From Oscillospiraceae bacterium (GTDB lineage: Bacteria; Bacillota; Clostridia; Oscillospirales; CAG-272): a stretch of 45,732 bases of DNA. The translations under genes were made by a program, and so were the position numbers. Numbering within the stretch: the stretch's first letter is position 1; the number at the start of each line of letters is the position of its first letter. The notes under the pieces were generated by a model. That model saw only the letters and a list, made by a program, of their open reading frames with translations. It made no database searches and was not told the origin of the DNA. Below, piece by piece: positions 17,190 to 24,915 of the stretch. The stretch spans positions 1-45,732 of the forward strand of contig SVTW01000012.1 of NCBI GenBank assembly GCA_015063585.1. Reading direction: 5' to 3'.

Positions 17190-17225
17190 ATCAAAAAGTT
17201 CCTTTCAAAAAAATTCGCTTTTCTA

Positions 17226-17254
17226 TTGCAAAAAAAGCATAGATATGATATACT
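17226..17254 (+). promoter_or_regulatory. promoter of the AraC gene at 17348
   Basis: TTGCAA (17226-17231), 17 bases, TATACT (17249-17254), within the 158-base gap between the divergent GH127 and AraC genes. A TATAAT-like box also exists on the minus strand near 17284-17289, without a clear -35 partner. Confidence 0.55.
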
Positions 17255-17347
17255 GAAAGTCGGAAAATGACTTTTATGAAATCATTATAGCACGATGTCA
17301 TATGGCATACAACTCCAAAAAACATAAAAAAGGAGAAAAAATCCGAC

Positions 17348-18127
17348 ATGATGCTCGAAACCGTAAAATATCAAAATGGAGGAAGATTTACCTCGCGCGA
17401 GGAGTGGATTCATCCTGCGCGTATCGGTCGGTCCTATGAGCTGATTGTAATGATCGAGGGGGAGGCGTGGATCGAGGAGGACGGAATACCGTTTGACTTG
17501 AAAGAAGGGGACGTCCTTTTTTTGGAACCCGAAAAACAGCATCGGGGCTATCGCCCGTCGGATGCGCGGGTCTCTTTTTATTGGTTCCATTTTGATGAGA
17601 TCCCCAAGGATTTTGTTACGGAGATCAAAAAGCATATGCAGCCGTTCGACCGCTATACCGTTTTTTCACTTTGCCGCCAGCTCTTGCGGTGCGTTTCGAT
17701 GCAGTATGATCCTCCGATCCTGCACGCACTCTTTTACACCCTCCTCGGTGAGCTTGCCATGCAGGGGCGGCAGGCTGTATGTGAACGCAGTCCGCTTGCC
17801 GTTCGCGTATGCGAATGGATCCGTATCAATTCCGATCGCGTGCTGACGGTGAACGACGTTTCGGAGCAGTTTGGCTATAACGTTGACTATCTGTCACGTC
17901 TGTTTTGCAAGACCTACGGTCACGGTCTCAAGGCCGAGATCGATCGGCGTCGTCTTGATGATATGAAGCGGCTTTTGCTCGAGAGTGATCTGACACTCTC
18001 AGCAATTGCCGAACGTACCAGCGGCGGCGATTACAAGCTGTTTTTAAAGTTTTTTAAATATCACGAGGGCATCACGCCGTCGGATTTTCGCCGACTCTAC
18101 AGCGAGATGCACACGAACAACCGATGA
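17348..18127 (+). CDS. AraC-family regulator next to the GH127 gene
   Basis: 259 residues. AGGAG lies 12 bases before the first of two adjacent ATGs, so the second (17351) is equally possible. The N-terminal part is a small cupin-like sensor (RSYELIVMIEGEAWIEEDGIPFDLKEGDVLFLEPEKQHRG), shorter than in the other two AraC proteins here. The C-terminal part has the two helix-turn-helix units (LTVNDVSEQFGYNVDYLSRLFCKTYG and LTLSAIAERTSGGDYKLFLKFFKYHEG), ending ITPSDFRRLY. It is divergent from the GH127 gene and probably controls it in response to an arabinose-containing sugar (inference). mutY follows after 16 bases. Confidence 0.9.
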   Translation: MMLETVKYQNGGRFTSREEWIHPARIGRSYELIVMIEGEAWIEEDGIPFDLKEGDVLFLEPEKQHRGYRPSDARVSFYWFHFDEIPKDFVTEIKKHMQPFDRYTVFSLCRQLLRCVSMQYDPPILHALFYTLLGELAMQGRQAVCERSPLAVRVCEWIRINSDRVLTVNDVSEQFGYNVDYLSRLFCKTYGHGLKAEIDRRRLDDMKRLLLESDLTLSAIAERTSGGDYKLFLKFFKYHEGITPSDFRRLYSEMHTNNR

Positions 18128-18143
18128 GAGGGGGAGACGGGCA

Positions 18144-19208
18144 ATGAAAGAGATTCGGGAATTGTTTACCGAGCAGGGTGTGTCGCAGCTGCTCAATTGG
18201 TATCGCGCAAACCGCCGCGCACTTCCGTGGCGGCAAACGCGGGATCCGTATCATATCTGGCTTTCCGAGATCATGCTGCAACAAACGCGTGTGGAGGCGG
18301 TCAAGCCGTATTACGCGCGCTTTTTGGAAGCCTGCCCCACGATTGAGGCTCTGGCGCAGCTCCCTGCCGAGCGCCTGATGAAGCTGTGGGAGGGGCTCGG
18401 TTATTACAGCCGCGCGCGCAATTTGCAAAAGGCGGCGCAAACGGTGGTTGCCCAATATGGCGGGCAATTACCTGCCTCTTACGAGGAATTGCTCGGGCTG
18501 TGCGGAATCGGTGAATATACCGCAGGCGCGATCGCGTCAATCGCGTTTGGAATCCGCGTGCCTGCCATTGACGGAAACGTGCTTCGTGTGCTGGCGCGGT
18601 TGCAGGGCTCGTTTGAGGATATTACGCAGCCCGCCGTTAAAAAAGCTTGGAGGGAGGCACTCGGCGCGGTCATTCCAGAGGCTGCCGGCGATTTTACGCA
18701 AGCGATGATCGAGCTTGGCGCAACGGTTTGCGGTCCAAACGGAGAGCCGAAATGCGCCGCCTGCCCATTTACCTCGGCTTGTGTTGCGGCAAAGGAGCAT
18801 CTGACCGATGCGCTCCCTGTGCGCGCGGCAAAAAAAGCGAGACGTGTGGAACAAAAGACGGTGCTCCTGATCCGTGACGGGGATCGCACAGCCCTTCATA
18901 AGAGACCCGACTGCGGCTTGCTGGCGGGGTTGTTCGAGCTGCCGAACGTGGAGGGGCATTTGGATGCCGACGCTCTGCCCGCCTATCTTCGATCGATCGG
19001 CTTCGAGCCTTTGCGCATTGAGCGGCTTGAGGATTCCAAACATATCTTTTCGCATATCGAATGGCACATGATCGCATACGACGTGCGCATCACGGCGGAA
19101 TTTGACGGGTTTCACGGCGGGTCCGGTATGTATTTGGTCCGAAACGAGGACCTGCACGCCAACTACGCGATCCCTTCGGCTTTTGCGGCATATAAAAGAT
19201 ACTTATAA
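18144..19208 (+). CDS. mutY: A/G-specific adenine glycosylase MutY
   Basis: 354 residues; GGGGGAGACGG precedes the ATG. MutY removes adenine paired with 8-oxoguanine in base excision repair. Seen: the catalytic glutamate in SEIMLQQTRV (E42), a helix-hairpin-helix LCGIGEYTAGAIASIAFG, the catalytic aspartate in PAIDGNVLRVL (D143), an iron-sulfur loop with C196, C204, C207 and C213, and a C-terminal NUDIX-like domain (TVLLIRDGDRTALHKRPDCGLLAGLFELPN) that reads 8-oxoG. The first cysteine gap has seven residues rather than the usual six. It follows the AraC gene closely, but functional linkage is unlikely; this is a housekeeping gene. Confidence 0.96.
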   Translation: MKEIRELFTEQGVSQLLNWYRANRRALPWRQTRDPYHIWLSEIMLQQTRVEAVKPYYARFLEACPTIEALAQLPAERLMKLWEGLGYYSRARNLQKAAQTVVAQYGGQLPASYEELLGLCGIGEYTAGAIASIAFGIRVPAIDGNVLRVLARLQGSFEDITQPAVKKAWREALGAVIPEAAGDFTQAMIELGATVCGPNGEPKCAACPFTSACVAAKEHLTDALPVRAAKKARRVEQKTVLLIRDGDRTALHKRPDCGLLAGLFELPNVEGHLDADALPAYLRSIGFEPLRIERLEDSKHIFSHIEWHMIAYDVRITAEFDGFHGGSGMYLVRNEDLHANYAIPSAFAAYKRYL

Positions 19209-19215
19209 GAGAGGC

Positions 19216-19244
19216 TTGATTTTCCGATCGGGATATGGTATAAT
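19216..19244 (+). promoter_or_regulatory. promoter of the lipid kinase operon
   Basis: TTGATT (19216-19221), 17 bases, TATAAT (19239-19244), 57 bases before the start at 19302. It probably also serves the two genes downstream, since no clear promoter was seen before glpK. Confidence 0.8.
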
Positions 19245-19301
19245 GAAAACAGATCCCATTGTTTTTCCGGATATTATTTACGAAAAAAGGATTTATGATT
19301 T

Positions 19302-20339
19302 ATGAAACACATCTTCATCATCAACCCCGCCGCTGGAAAAGAAAACTCCTACGAGGCGATCCGCACGGCTCTTGAAGGAATGGAAGCGCGTGTTGATTAC
19401 GAGCTCTATCTTACGCAAGCCCCCGGTGATGCCACTGCCTATATCCGCAATTATTGCCGTGAGCACAGTGAGCCGGTTCGTTTCTACGCGTGCGGCGGAG
19501 ACGGAACGCTCAATGAAGTTGTGAACGGTTTGGTCGGGTTCTCACATGCGTCACTTGGCTGCTATCCTTGCGGATCGGGTAACGATTTTGTGAAGTACTA
19601 TGGCGGAAAGAAGTACTTTCTCAATATTCCCGAGCTGGTAGAAGCCGAGGAGGAAGAGATCGACTTGATGCGTGTGGGCAATCGCTACGCGATCAACGCA
19701 ACACACTTTGGTTTTGACTCCAGCGTGGCAAAAACCATGATGAACGTGCGTCGCAAAAAGCTGATCGGCGGCAAGAATGCCTACACCACGGGCGTGGTCG
19801 TGGGTCTGTTCAAGGCAATGAAAAACAAATGCCGCGTCTTTGTGGACGGTGAGGAGCTCAATCCCACAGGCAATTTACTGCTTTGCACCATTACAAACGG
19901 TCAGTACGTTGGCGGGTCCTTCCGTTGCGCGCCGCGCTCGCTTGATAATGACGGATTCTTGGAGGTCTGCCTGGTACATCCCGTGTCGCACCTGACCTTT
20001 TTCCGATTTGTTGGGGGGTATACCAAAGGAACGCATCTTGATGATCCGAAATTCCAGCCTTATTTGGAGTACCGCCGCGGAAAAAGCATTACGGTGGAGG
20101 CGCCCGAGGGCTTTGTATACGCATTTGACGGTGAGCTGATCCCGCAAGAAAAATTCACGGTAGAGGTTGCGCCGCGCGCGATCCGCTTTGCCGTACCCAG
20201 AAGTGCCAAGCCCTTGCCAGCTGAGGCGCATGCGGCACAAAAGGAGAAAAATGAGGCAGTTGTTGCCTTCCGTGTAACCGAGGGCGAGGCGGTTGAGGCG
20301 GCGGCATGCCAGGTGGGCGTGGGAGACGCAAGCAAATGA
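19302..20339 (+). CDS. diacylglycerol kinase family lipid kinase (DagK/YegS-type)
   Basis: 345 residues. This family phosphorylates diacylglycerol or related lipids with ATP at the membrane and recycles lipid from cell-wall polymer synthesis. The start MKHIFIINPAAGKENS is the family opening; FYACGGDGTLNEVVNGL is the nucleotide-binding GGDGT motif; GCYPCGSGNDFVKYYG follows. The catalytic core ends near residue 300; the last ~45 residues (AEAHAAQKEKNEAVVAF and on) are a low-complexity extension not typical of the family. Its stop overlaps the next ATG by 4 bases. Together with glpK downstream it fits glycerolipid metabolism. Confidence 0.92.
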   Translation: MKHIFIINPAAGKENSYEAIRTALEGMEARVDYELYLTQAPGDATAYIRNYCREHSEPVRFYACGGDGTLNEVVNGLVGFSHASLGCYPCGSGNDFVKYYGGKKYFLNIPELVEAEEEEIDLMRVGNRYAINATHFGFDSSVAKTMMNVRRKKLIGGKNAYTTGVVVGLFKAMKNKCRVFVDGEELNPTGNLLLCTITNGQYVGGSFRCAPRSLDNDGFLEVCLVHPVSHLTFFRFVGGYTKGTHLDDPKFQPYLEYRRGKSITVEAPEGFVYAFDGELIPQEKFTVEVAPRAIRFAVPRSAKPLPAEAHAAQKEKNEAVVAFRVTEGEAVEAAACQVGVGDASK

Positions 20340-21037
20340 AATGGTATTTGGAGGACGGGCACACGCTCTCGCAGATCGCCGCGTGGCAGGAACGCCTGTC
20401 CGAGCGCGGAGAGGCGGCGTTGACCGTCCTCTCACGCTCTTTGGACACCCTGCGGGGTGAGAAGATTGCGGATATGACCGAGCACCTGATACAGGAATGG
20501 GCGGAGCATTTGAAAAAGCTTCTTGTGGGTGGGGAAGCGCTGGCGCGTGACCTGCCCCGCGCGGACGGTTTTTTTGTGGGAACCGCGCAACGGCAGGCAA
20601 CCCATGCCGCGGTCTGCCGTTTTTTCAGCCCTGCGGGGGATATCTTTTCCGAAATGGAACAAGCCTGCGTGCACCTGCATGCCTTGCAGGAATCTTTTTT
20701 GCGCGCGGGTGTTGGTGAGGAGTCGCTGATGCAGGAGCTGATTGCGGCAAAATATGCCGCCGCGCGGATCGGGGATCAGCGGCTGATCGATGCGGTCGCC
20801 GCGCTTTCCGAGGCTTTTTATGCGGTACGTGAGCGAAATTCTGAGGGACGCCGACAGATCAACGGGCGGTATGAGCAGATGTTTGCCTTTTGTAACCGCC
20901 TGTTTCCCGACCTTGCCGCGCGGATCGGGGATGCGGCGGATATGGAGCATGAGGGCGCGTCTGCCGACACGGGGCGCGTTGCGATGCTCGTTGCCGAGCT
21001 GAATCGGCTTTTACACGAGACGGCGAGGACGTTCTGA
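20336..21037 (+). CDS. hypothetical helical protein in the lipid kinase operon
   Basis: 233 residues from the ATG that overlaps the dagK-like stop as ATGA; an ATG at 20306 further inside the previous gene is less likely. No family was recognised. The composition suggests an all-helical cytoplasmic protein (QIAAWQERLSERGEAALTVL ... MTEHLIQEWAEHLKKLL ... LIDAVAALSEAFYAVRERN) with no signal peptide or membrane helix. Possible coiled-coil stretches lie around residues 15-65 and 155-180. Tight coupling to the lipid kinase and position 71 bases before glpK suggest a role in the same pathway, but this is only context. Confidence 0.75.
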   Translation: MKWYLEDGHTLSQIAAWQERLSERGEAALTVLSRSLDTLRGEKIADMTEHLIQEWAEHLKKLLVGGEALARDLPRADGFFVGTAQRQATHAAVCRFFSPAGDIFSEMEQACVHLHALQESFLRAGVGEESLMQELIAAKYAAARIGDQRLIDAVAALSEAFYAVRERNSEGRRQINGRYEQMFAFCNRLFPDLAARIGDAADMEHEGASADTGRVAMLVAELNRLLHETARTF

Positions 21038-21108
21038 TTTTTCAATTGCGTGAATCGGGTCGCTTAAAAAAGAGCTTGCTTTGATGCAGAAAAGGGAGGA
21101 GACAGGGA

Positions 21109-22602
21109 ATGAAAGAATATTTATTGGCATTGGATCAGGGAACTACCAGCTCGCGCTGTATTATTTTTGATCGGCAGGGGAAGATCCTCTCCAAGGTTCA
21201 GCGTGAGTTTGCGCAGATCTTCCCGCGTGACGGTTGGGTAGAGCATGACGCAACCGAGATATGGGCATCTCAAATGGGGGTTGCCGTGGAGGCGATGCTC
21301 GCGCTCGGTGCCACTGCCGAGGATATTGCCGCCATTGGAATTACGAATCAGCGCGAGACGGTTGTGGTTTGGGAGCGTGATACGGGCCGACCGATCTGCA
21401 ATGCCATTGTTTGGCAGTGCAGAAGAACGGCGGCGGAATGTGACGCGCTCAAGACATCGGGCGTTGAGCCTATGATCCGGGAGCGGACGGGGCTTTTGAT
21501 CGACCCCTATTTTTCGGCAACCAAGCTGTGTTGGATCTTGGATCATGTGGATGGCGCAAGAGCGCGTGCCGAGAGAGGGGAGCTTTTATTTGGAACGATC
21601 GACACGTGGTTGATCTACCGTCTCACCGACGGGAAGGTACACGCAACCGATCCCTCCAATGCCGCTCGGACCATGCTGTTCAATATCCACACCATGTCGT
21701 GGGATGAGGAGCTGTTGCGCCTGTTCCGCATTCCCGCCGCTATGATGCCCGCGGTAAAGCCCTCGTCGGGCTTGTTCGGCTATACCGATCCGCGCCTGTT
21801 TGGCGGGGAAATTCCGATCGCGGGTGTTGCGGGCGACCAGCAGGCGGCGCTGTTCGGTCAATGCTGCTTTGACGCAGGGGACGTGAAGAACACCTACGGA
21901 ACGGGTGGCTTCCTCCTGATGAATACGGGCGCTCAGCCGATCCTGCCCAAGCAGGGCTTGCTTGCAACGGTGGGGTGGCAGATCGGCTCGGAGGTGCGTT
22001 ACGTGGTGGAGGGCTCGGTTTTTGTTTGCGGTGCCGTGATGCAATGGCTGCGTGACGGTTTGGGACTACTCAAAAATGCCGCCGACAGTGAGCGCATGGC
22101 AATGAAGGTTTCCGACAGCGCGGGGGTGTATCTGGTTCCCGCCTTTGTAGGGCTCGGCGCGCCCTATTGGGACGCTTACGCGCGCGGTGGGATCCAGGGC
22201 TTGACGCGTGCAACGAACAAATATCATATTGTGCGTGCCGCGCTTGAGAGCATGGCGTATCAAACCGCCGACGTTCTGTCGGCTATGCAGAGCGAGGCAG
22301 GTGCACGTTTGTCCGCATTGCGTGTGGACGGCGGCGCGTCGGCAAACAATTTTCTGCTTCAATTCCAAGCCGATATTCTCGGTATTCCGCTCTTGCGTCC
22401 CGCCTGCGTGGAAACAACCGCGTGGGGCGCGGCAACGCTTGCGGGCTTGGGCGTGGGGGTCTATTCAGATACAGACGAACTGCGCCGTCAATGGCAGGCT
22501 GACCGCGAATTCTACCCCGCAATGGGGGCGGAGCAGCGTGCGGATTTGCTTCGCGGCTGGCACCGCGCGGTGGAGCGGACGATGAAATGGGCGGAAATAT
22601 AA
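21109..22602 (+). CDS. glpK: glycerol kinase
   Basis: 497 residues, the normal length; GGGAGGAGACAGGG precedes the ATG. GlpK phosphorylates glycerol to glycerol 3-phosphate. It is an FGGY kinase with [20 protein letters not shown] at the start, [59 protein letters not shown] with the catalytic aspartate, [14 protein letters not shown], and [17 protein letters not shown] near the end. No glycerol facilitator is adjacent; the upstream partners are a lipid kinase and an orphan. The gene converges on the M42 peptidase, with hairpin element copy B between them. Confidence 0.97.
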   Translation: MKEYLLALDQGTTSSRCIIFDRQGKILSKVQREFAQIFPRDGWVEHDATEIWASQMGVAVEAMLALGATAEDIAAIGITNQRETVVVWERDTGRPICNAIVWQCRRTAAECDALKTSGVEPMIRERTGLLIDPYFSATKLCWILDHVDGARARAERGELLFGTIDTWLIYRLTDGKVHATDPSNAARTMLFNIHTMSWDEELLRLFRIPAAMMPAVKPSSGLFGYTDPRLFGGEIPIAGVAGDQQAALFGQCCFDAGDVKNTYGTGGFLLMNTGAQPILPKQGLLATVGWQIGSEVRYVVEGSVFVCGAVMQWLRDGLGLLKNAADSERMAMKVSDSAGVYLVPAFVGLGAPYWDAYARGGIQGLTRATNKYHIVRAALESMAYQTADVLSAMQSEAGARLSALRVDGGASANNFLLQFQADILGIPLLRPACVETTAWGAATLAGLGVGVYSDTDELRRQWQADREFYPAMGAEQRADLLRGWHRAVERTMKWAEI

Positions 22603-22666
22603 CGGTACGATCCAATCTGCCGGTTGGTGTCTGCCTTGCACATGTTTGACCGATTCACCATATGAT

Positions 22667-22842
22667 ACAAAGGGGGTGAGTCAAATGCAAAAATGCATTT
22701 GGTACTCACCCCCGACGTTTTTGCTTTGCGGCTAAACACCGCAATTTTCGACTGCTTTGCAGTCGAAAACCGCAAACTCCGCGCTACAAAAAAGCCTACC
22801 GTCGGCTTTTTTGAGCAGAGGCTGCGCCAATGACGCAGCCTC
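22667..22842 (-). repeat. hairpin-rich interspersed element, copy B
   Basis: Reverse-oriented copy of the element at 3574, between the convergent glpK and M42 genes. All hairpins are kept, including the bidirectional terminator AAAAAAGCC/GGCTTTTTT. It differs from copy A at only a few positions. Confidence 0.93.
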
Positions 22843-22847
22843 TTGCG

Positions 22848-23882
22848 TTATAAAATAAATCCCTTGAGCACCTTCAGGGTGTTCCAAACGCCGTCGATAT
22901 GACTGCGTTCATAGCCGTGGCTGGCATACACACCCGCGCCGATCAAGCCGTGGCGAATGTCATAGCCTGCACGGAGTGTGGCTTCCACGTCCGAGCCATA
23001 GAAGGGGTAAACGTCCACCGCGTAATCCGCCCCCTCTCGCTTGGCGGCATCGATCAGCCTGCCCACAACGCTGTAATCGTAAGGTCCGCCCGAATCCTTT
23101 GCGCAGATCGAAACCTGACGCTCGGTGCAGGAGAGTCCGTCACCCACACAACCCATATCCACGCTGACCGCCTCGGTGACGCCTGCGGGAATCGAGGCAC
23201 TGCCGCCGTGACCAACCTCTTCGTAAACCGTGACGTGGACCCAGACGCGGCGTGTTGGGGTAATGCCGTTATCCTTGAGATATTTCGCAAACGCGAGCAA
23301 AATGCCCACCGAGAGCTTGTCGTCGAGAAAACGGCTCTTGATGTAGCCCGATTCGGTTACGCGGGTGCGGGGATCAAAACAGACGATATCTCCCACCTCA
23401 ATACCGAGCGCGCGCGTCTCGTCGGCGGAGGTTGTATCCTCGTCGAGCACGGCCTCGGTGGTATCAAAGCTGCGCTTGGTGTCGGAAAAGCCTCCGTTTA
23501 CGTGGATCGAGGCATTGCAGAGCTGGAGTGTTCCGTCAATCACCTTGCCGCTTCGCGTGTAAACGCGTAGGTTTTCGGTCTCGGCATTCTCGGCACGCAT
23601 ACCGCCGAGGTTTGTCAAACGCAGGCGCCCGTTTCCCTTGATCTCGGCAACCATTGCGCCGAGCGTGTCGGCATGCGCTTCCAAAAGCAGACCGTTTTCC
23701 GGGTCCGCGCCGCCAAGATCGACCCGCACACCGCCTTTTGCGGTTAGTTCTGCGTGGAAACCGAGGGCAGAAAAGCGGTCGCGCACCCATGCCGCCGCGC
23801 CTGCGGTAAAGCCTGTGGGACTGTCGATGGCGAGAAGCTCACACGTGGAGTCCACCGCATATTTTGCATAGTCTTTTTTCAT
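22848..23882 (-). CDS. M42 family metallopeptidase (aminopeptidase)
   Basis: 344 residues. M42 enzymes are large cytoplasmic aminopeptidase assemblies with a two-metal site. Metal ligands and catalytic residues are visible: LEAHADTLG (His-x-Asp), SRFLDDKLSVG (bridging Asp), TVYEEVGHGG (catalytic Glu-Glu), VDMGCVG (Asp) and ASHGYERSH (His). The ribosome site is weak (GGTACGG). It follows the AraC gene at 23919 by 36 bases on the same strand, so the two may be one transcript, which is an unusual pairing. Peptide specificity cannot be read from the sequence. Confidence 0.93.
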   Translation of the reverse strand: MKKDYAKYAVDSTCELLAIDSPTGFTAGAAAWVRDRFSALGFHAELTAKGGVRVDLGGADPENGLLLEAHADTLGAMVAEIKGNGRLRLTNLGGMRAENAETENLRVYTRSGKVIDGTLQLCNASIHVNGGFSDTKRSFDTTEAVLDEDTTSADETRALGIEVGDIVCFDPRTRVTESGYIKSRFLDDKLSVGILLAFAKYLKDNGITPTRRVWVHVTVYEEVGHGGSASIPAGVTEAVSVDMGCVGDGLSCTERQVSICAKDSGGPYDYSVVGRLIDAAKREGADYAVDVYPFYGSDVEATLRAGYDIRHGLIGAGVYASHGYERSHIDGVWNTLKVLKGFIL

Positions 23883-23918
23883 ATTTTAATACCGTACCTT
23901 TCTGATTTGCGTTTCGTT

Positions 23919-24797
23919 TTATTTTCCGCGCTGACGGCGGAAGTCGGAGGGCGTGAGCCCGGTTTTTCGTTTTACAAGCGACGAGAAAAATTTGACGTCG
24001 CGGTAACCAACCATTTCAGCAATCTGAGCGAGCGAGTGACGCGTGGAGGTCAGCAGTCGGCAACCCTGCATCACGCGGTAGTTTTGCAGATAGCTGACAA
24101 AGGAGACGCCGATGTCCTCCTTAAATCGCTTGCTGACGTAGGGGAGACTGTAATTGAGTCGCGCGGCGAGCGATTGCAGGGTCAGCTCCTCGGTATAGTG
24201 GTCGGCAACGTATGCCGTGAGGAAAGCGCTGATGTCCTGCCCGTTTGAGGCGGCGGTGGAATCCTCCAATCGGCGCATGGTCAAAAGCAGAATTTCAATC
24301 AGGTAGCACCGCACGATCGCGGCGTATCCTGCCTCGCGCCGTTCGGCTTCCTGTTGCATGCGGCGCAAAAGGTCAAGGATGCGCCCGTCGTCGTCGTGAA
24401 AAACCACACGCGCAGGGTTTTGCACAAGCGCGCGGATGTTGAAATACAAAATGTAATGCTCAAGCAGAGTGCGCAGGTTTTTGGTACCCTTGAGCACGGG
24501 ATCCACCAGCTCGGGGAGAAAGATGCAGTCGAGATTGTCAAAACCGCCCTCGGTGAGTGAGCGATAGGCATGCCGACTGCCGTAATCCACAATAAAATAA
24601 TCACCGGGGTGCAAAACCGAGGTTTCACCGTCGAGGGTATGCTCCACCATGCCGTCGAGAATATAGGTCAGCTCTAAAAAATTGTGGTCGTGCATGGAAA
24701 CGGATTTTTGACCGACATGTGGCTTGAACAGGATCTTTTCACTGTTCAAAAGCGGCAATATTTCTTCCCAATGAAATTCGCTTGGCTTTTCCACCAT
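23919..24797 (-). CDS. AraC-family regulator next to the GH78 gene
   Basis: 292 residues. The N-terminal cupin sensor is clear (SMHDHNFLELTYILDGMVEHTLDG ... LHPGDYFIVDYGSRHAY). The linker is helical, and the C-terminus has two helix-turn-helix units (LTLQSLAARLNYSLPYVSKRFKEDIG and HSLAQIAEMVGYRDVKFFSSLVKRKTG), ending LTPSDFRRQRGK. It is head to head with the alpha-L-rhamnosidase gene with overlapping promoters, so it probably activates that gene when rhamnose or a rhamnoside is present (inference). The M42 peptidase gene lies downstream on the same strand. Confidence 0.92.
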   Translation of the reverse strand: MVEKPSEFHWEEILPLLNSEKILFKPHVGQKSVSMHDHNFLELTYILDGMVEHTLDGETSVLHPGDYFIVDYGSRHAYRSLTEGGFDNLDCIFLPELVDPVLKGTKNLRTLLEHYILYFNIRALVQNPARVVFHDDDGRILDLLRRMQQEAERREAGYAAIVRCYLIEILLLTMRRLEDSTAASNGQDISAFLTAYVADHYTEELTLQSLAARLNYSLPYVSKRFKEDIGVSFVSYLQNYRVMQGCRLLTSTRHSLAQIAEMVGYRDVKFFSSLVKRKTGLTPSDFRRQRGK

Positions 24798-24829
24798 AAA
24801 AATGCCCCCTGTTTATCAAAAAATATCGG

Positions 24830-24873
24830 TTGATTTATTATAACATATTCGATATACTATATGCAAGAGGTTT
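24830..24873. promoter_or_regulatory. overlapping divergent promoters, AraC / GH78
   Basis: Plus strand: TTGATT (24830-24835), 17 bases, TATACT (24853-24858) towards GH78. Minus strand: TTGCAT with an 18-base spacer and TATAAT at about 24843-24838, towards the AraC gene. The two overlap almost completely, so RNA polymerase bound to one should exclude the other. Confidence 0.65.
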
Positions 24874-24915
24874 TTGCAACCTTTTTCAAAAAAAGAAAGG
24901 ATTTGGAACTTTGTG

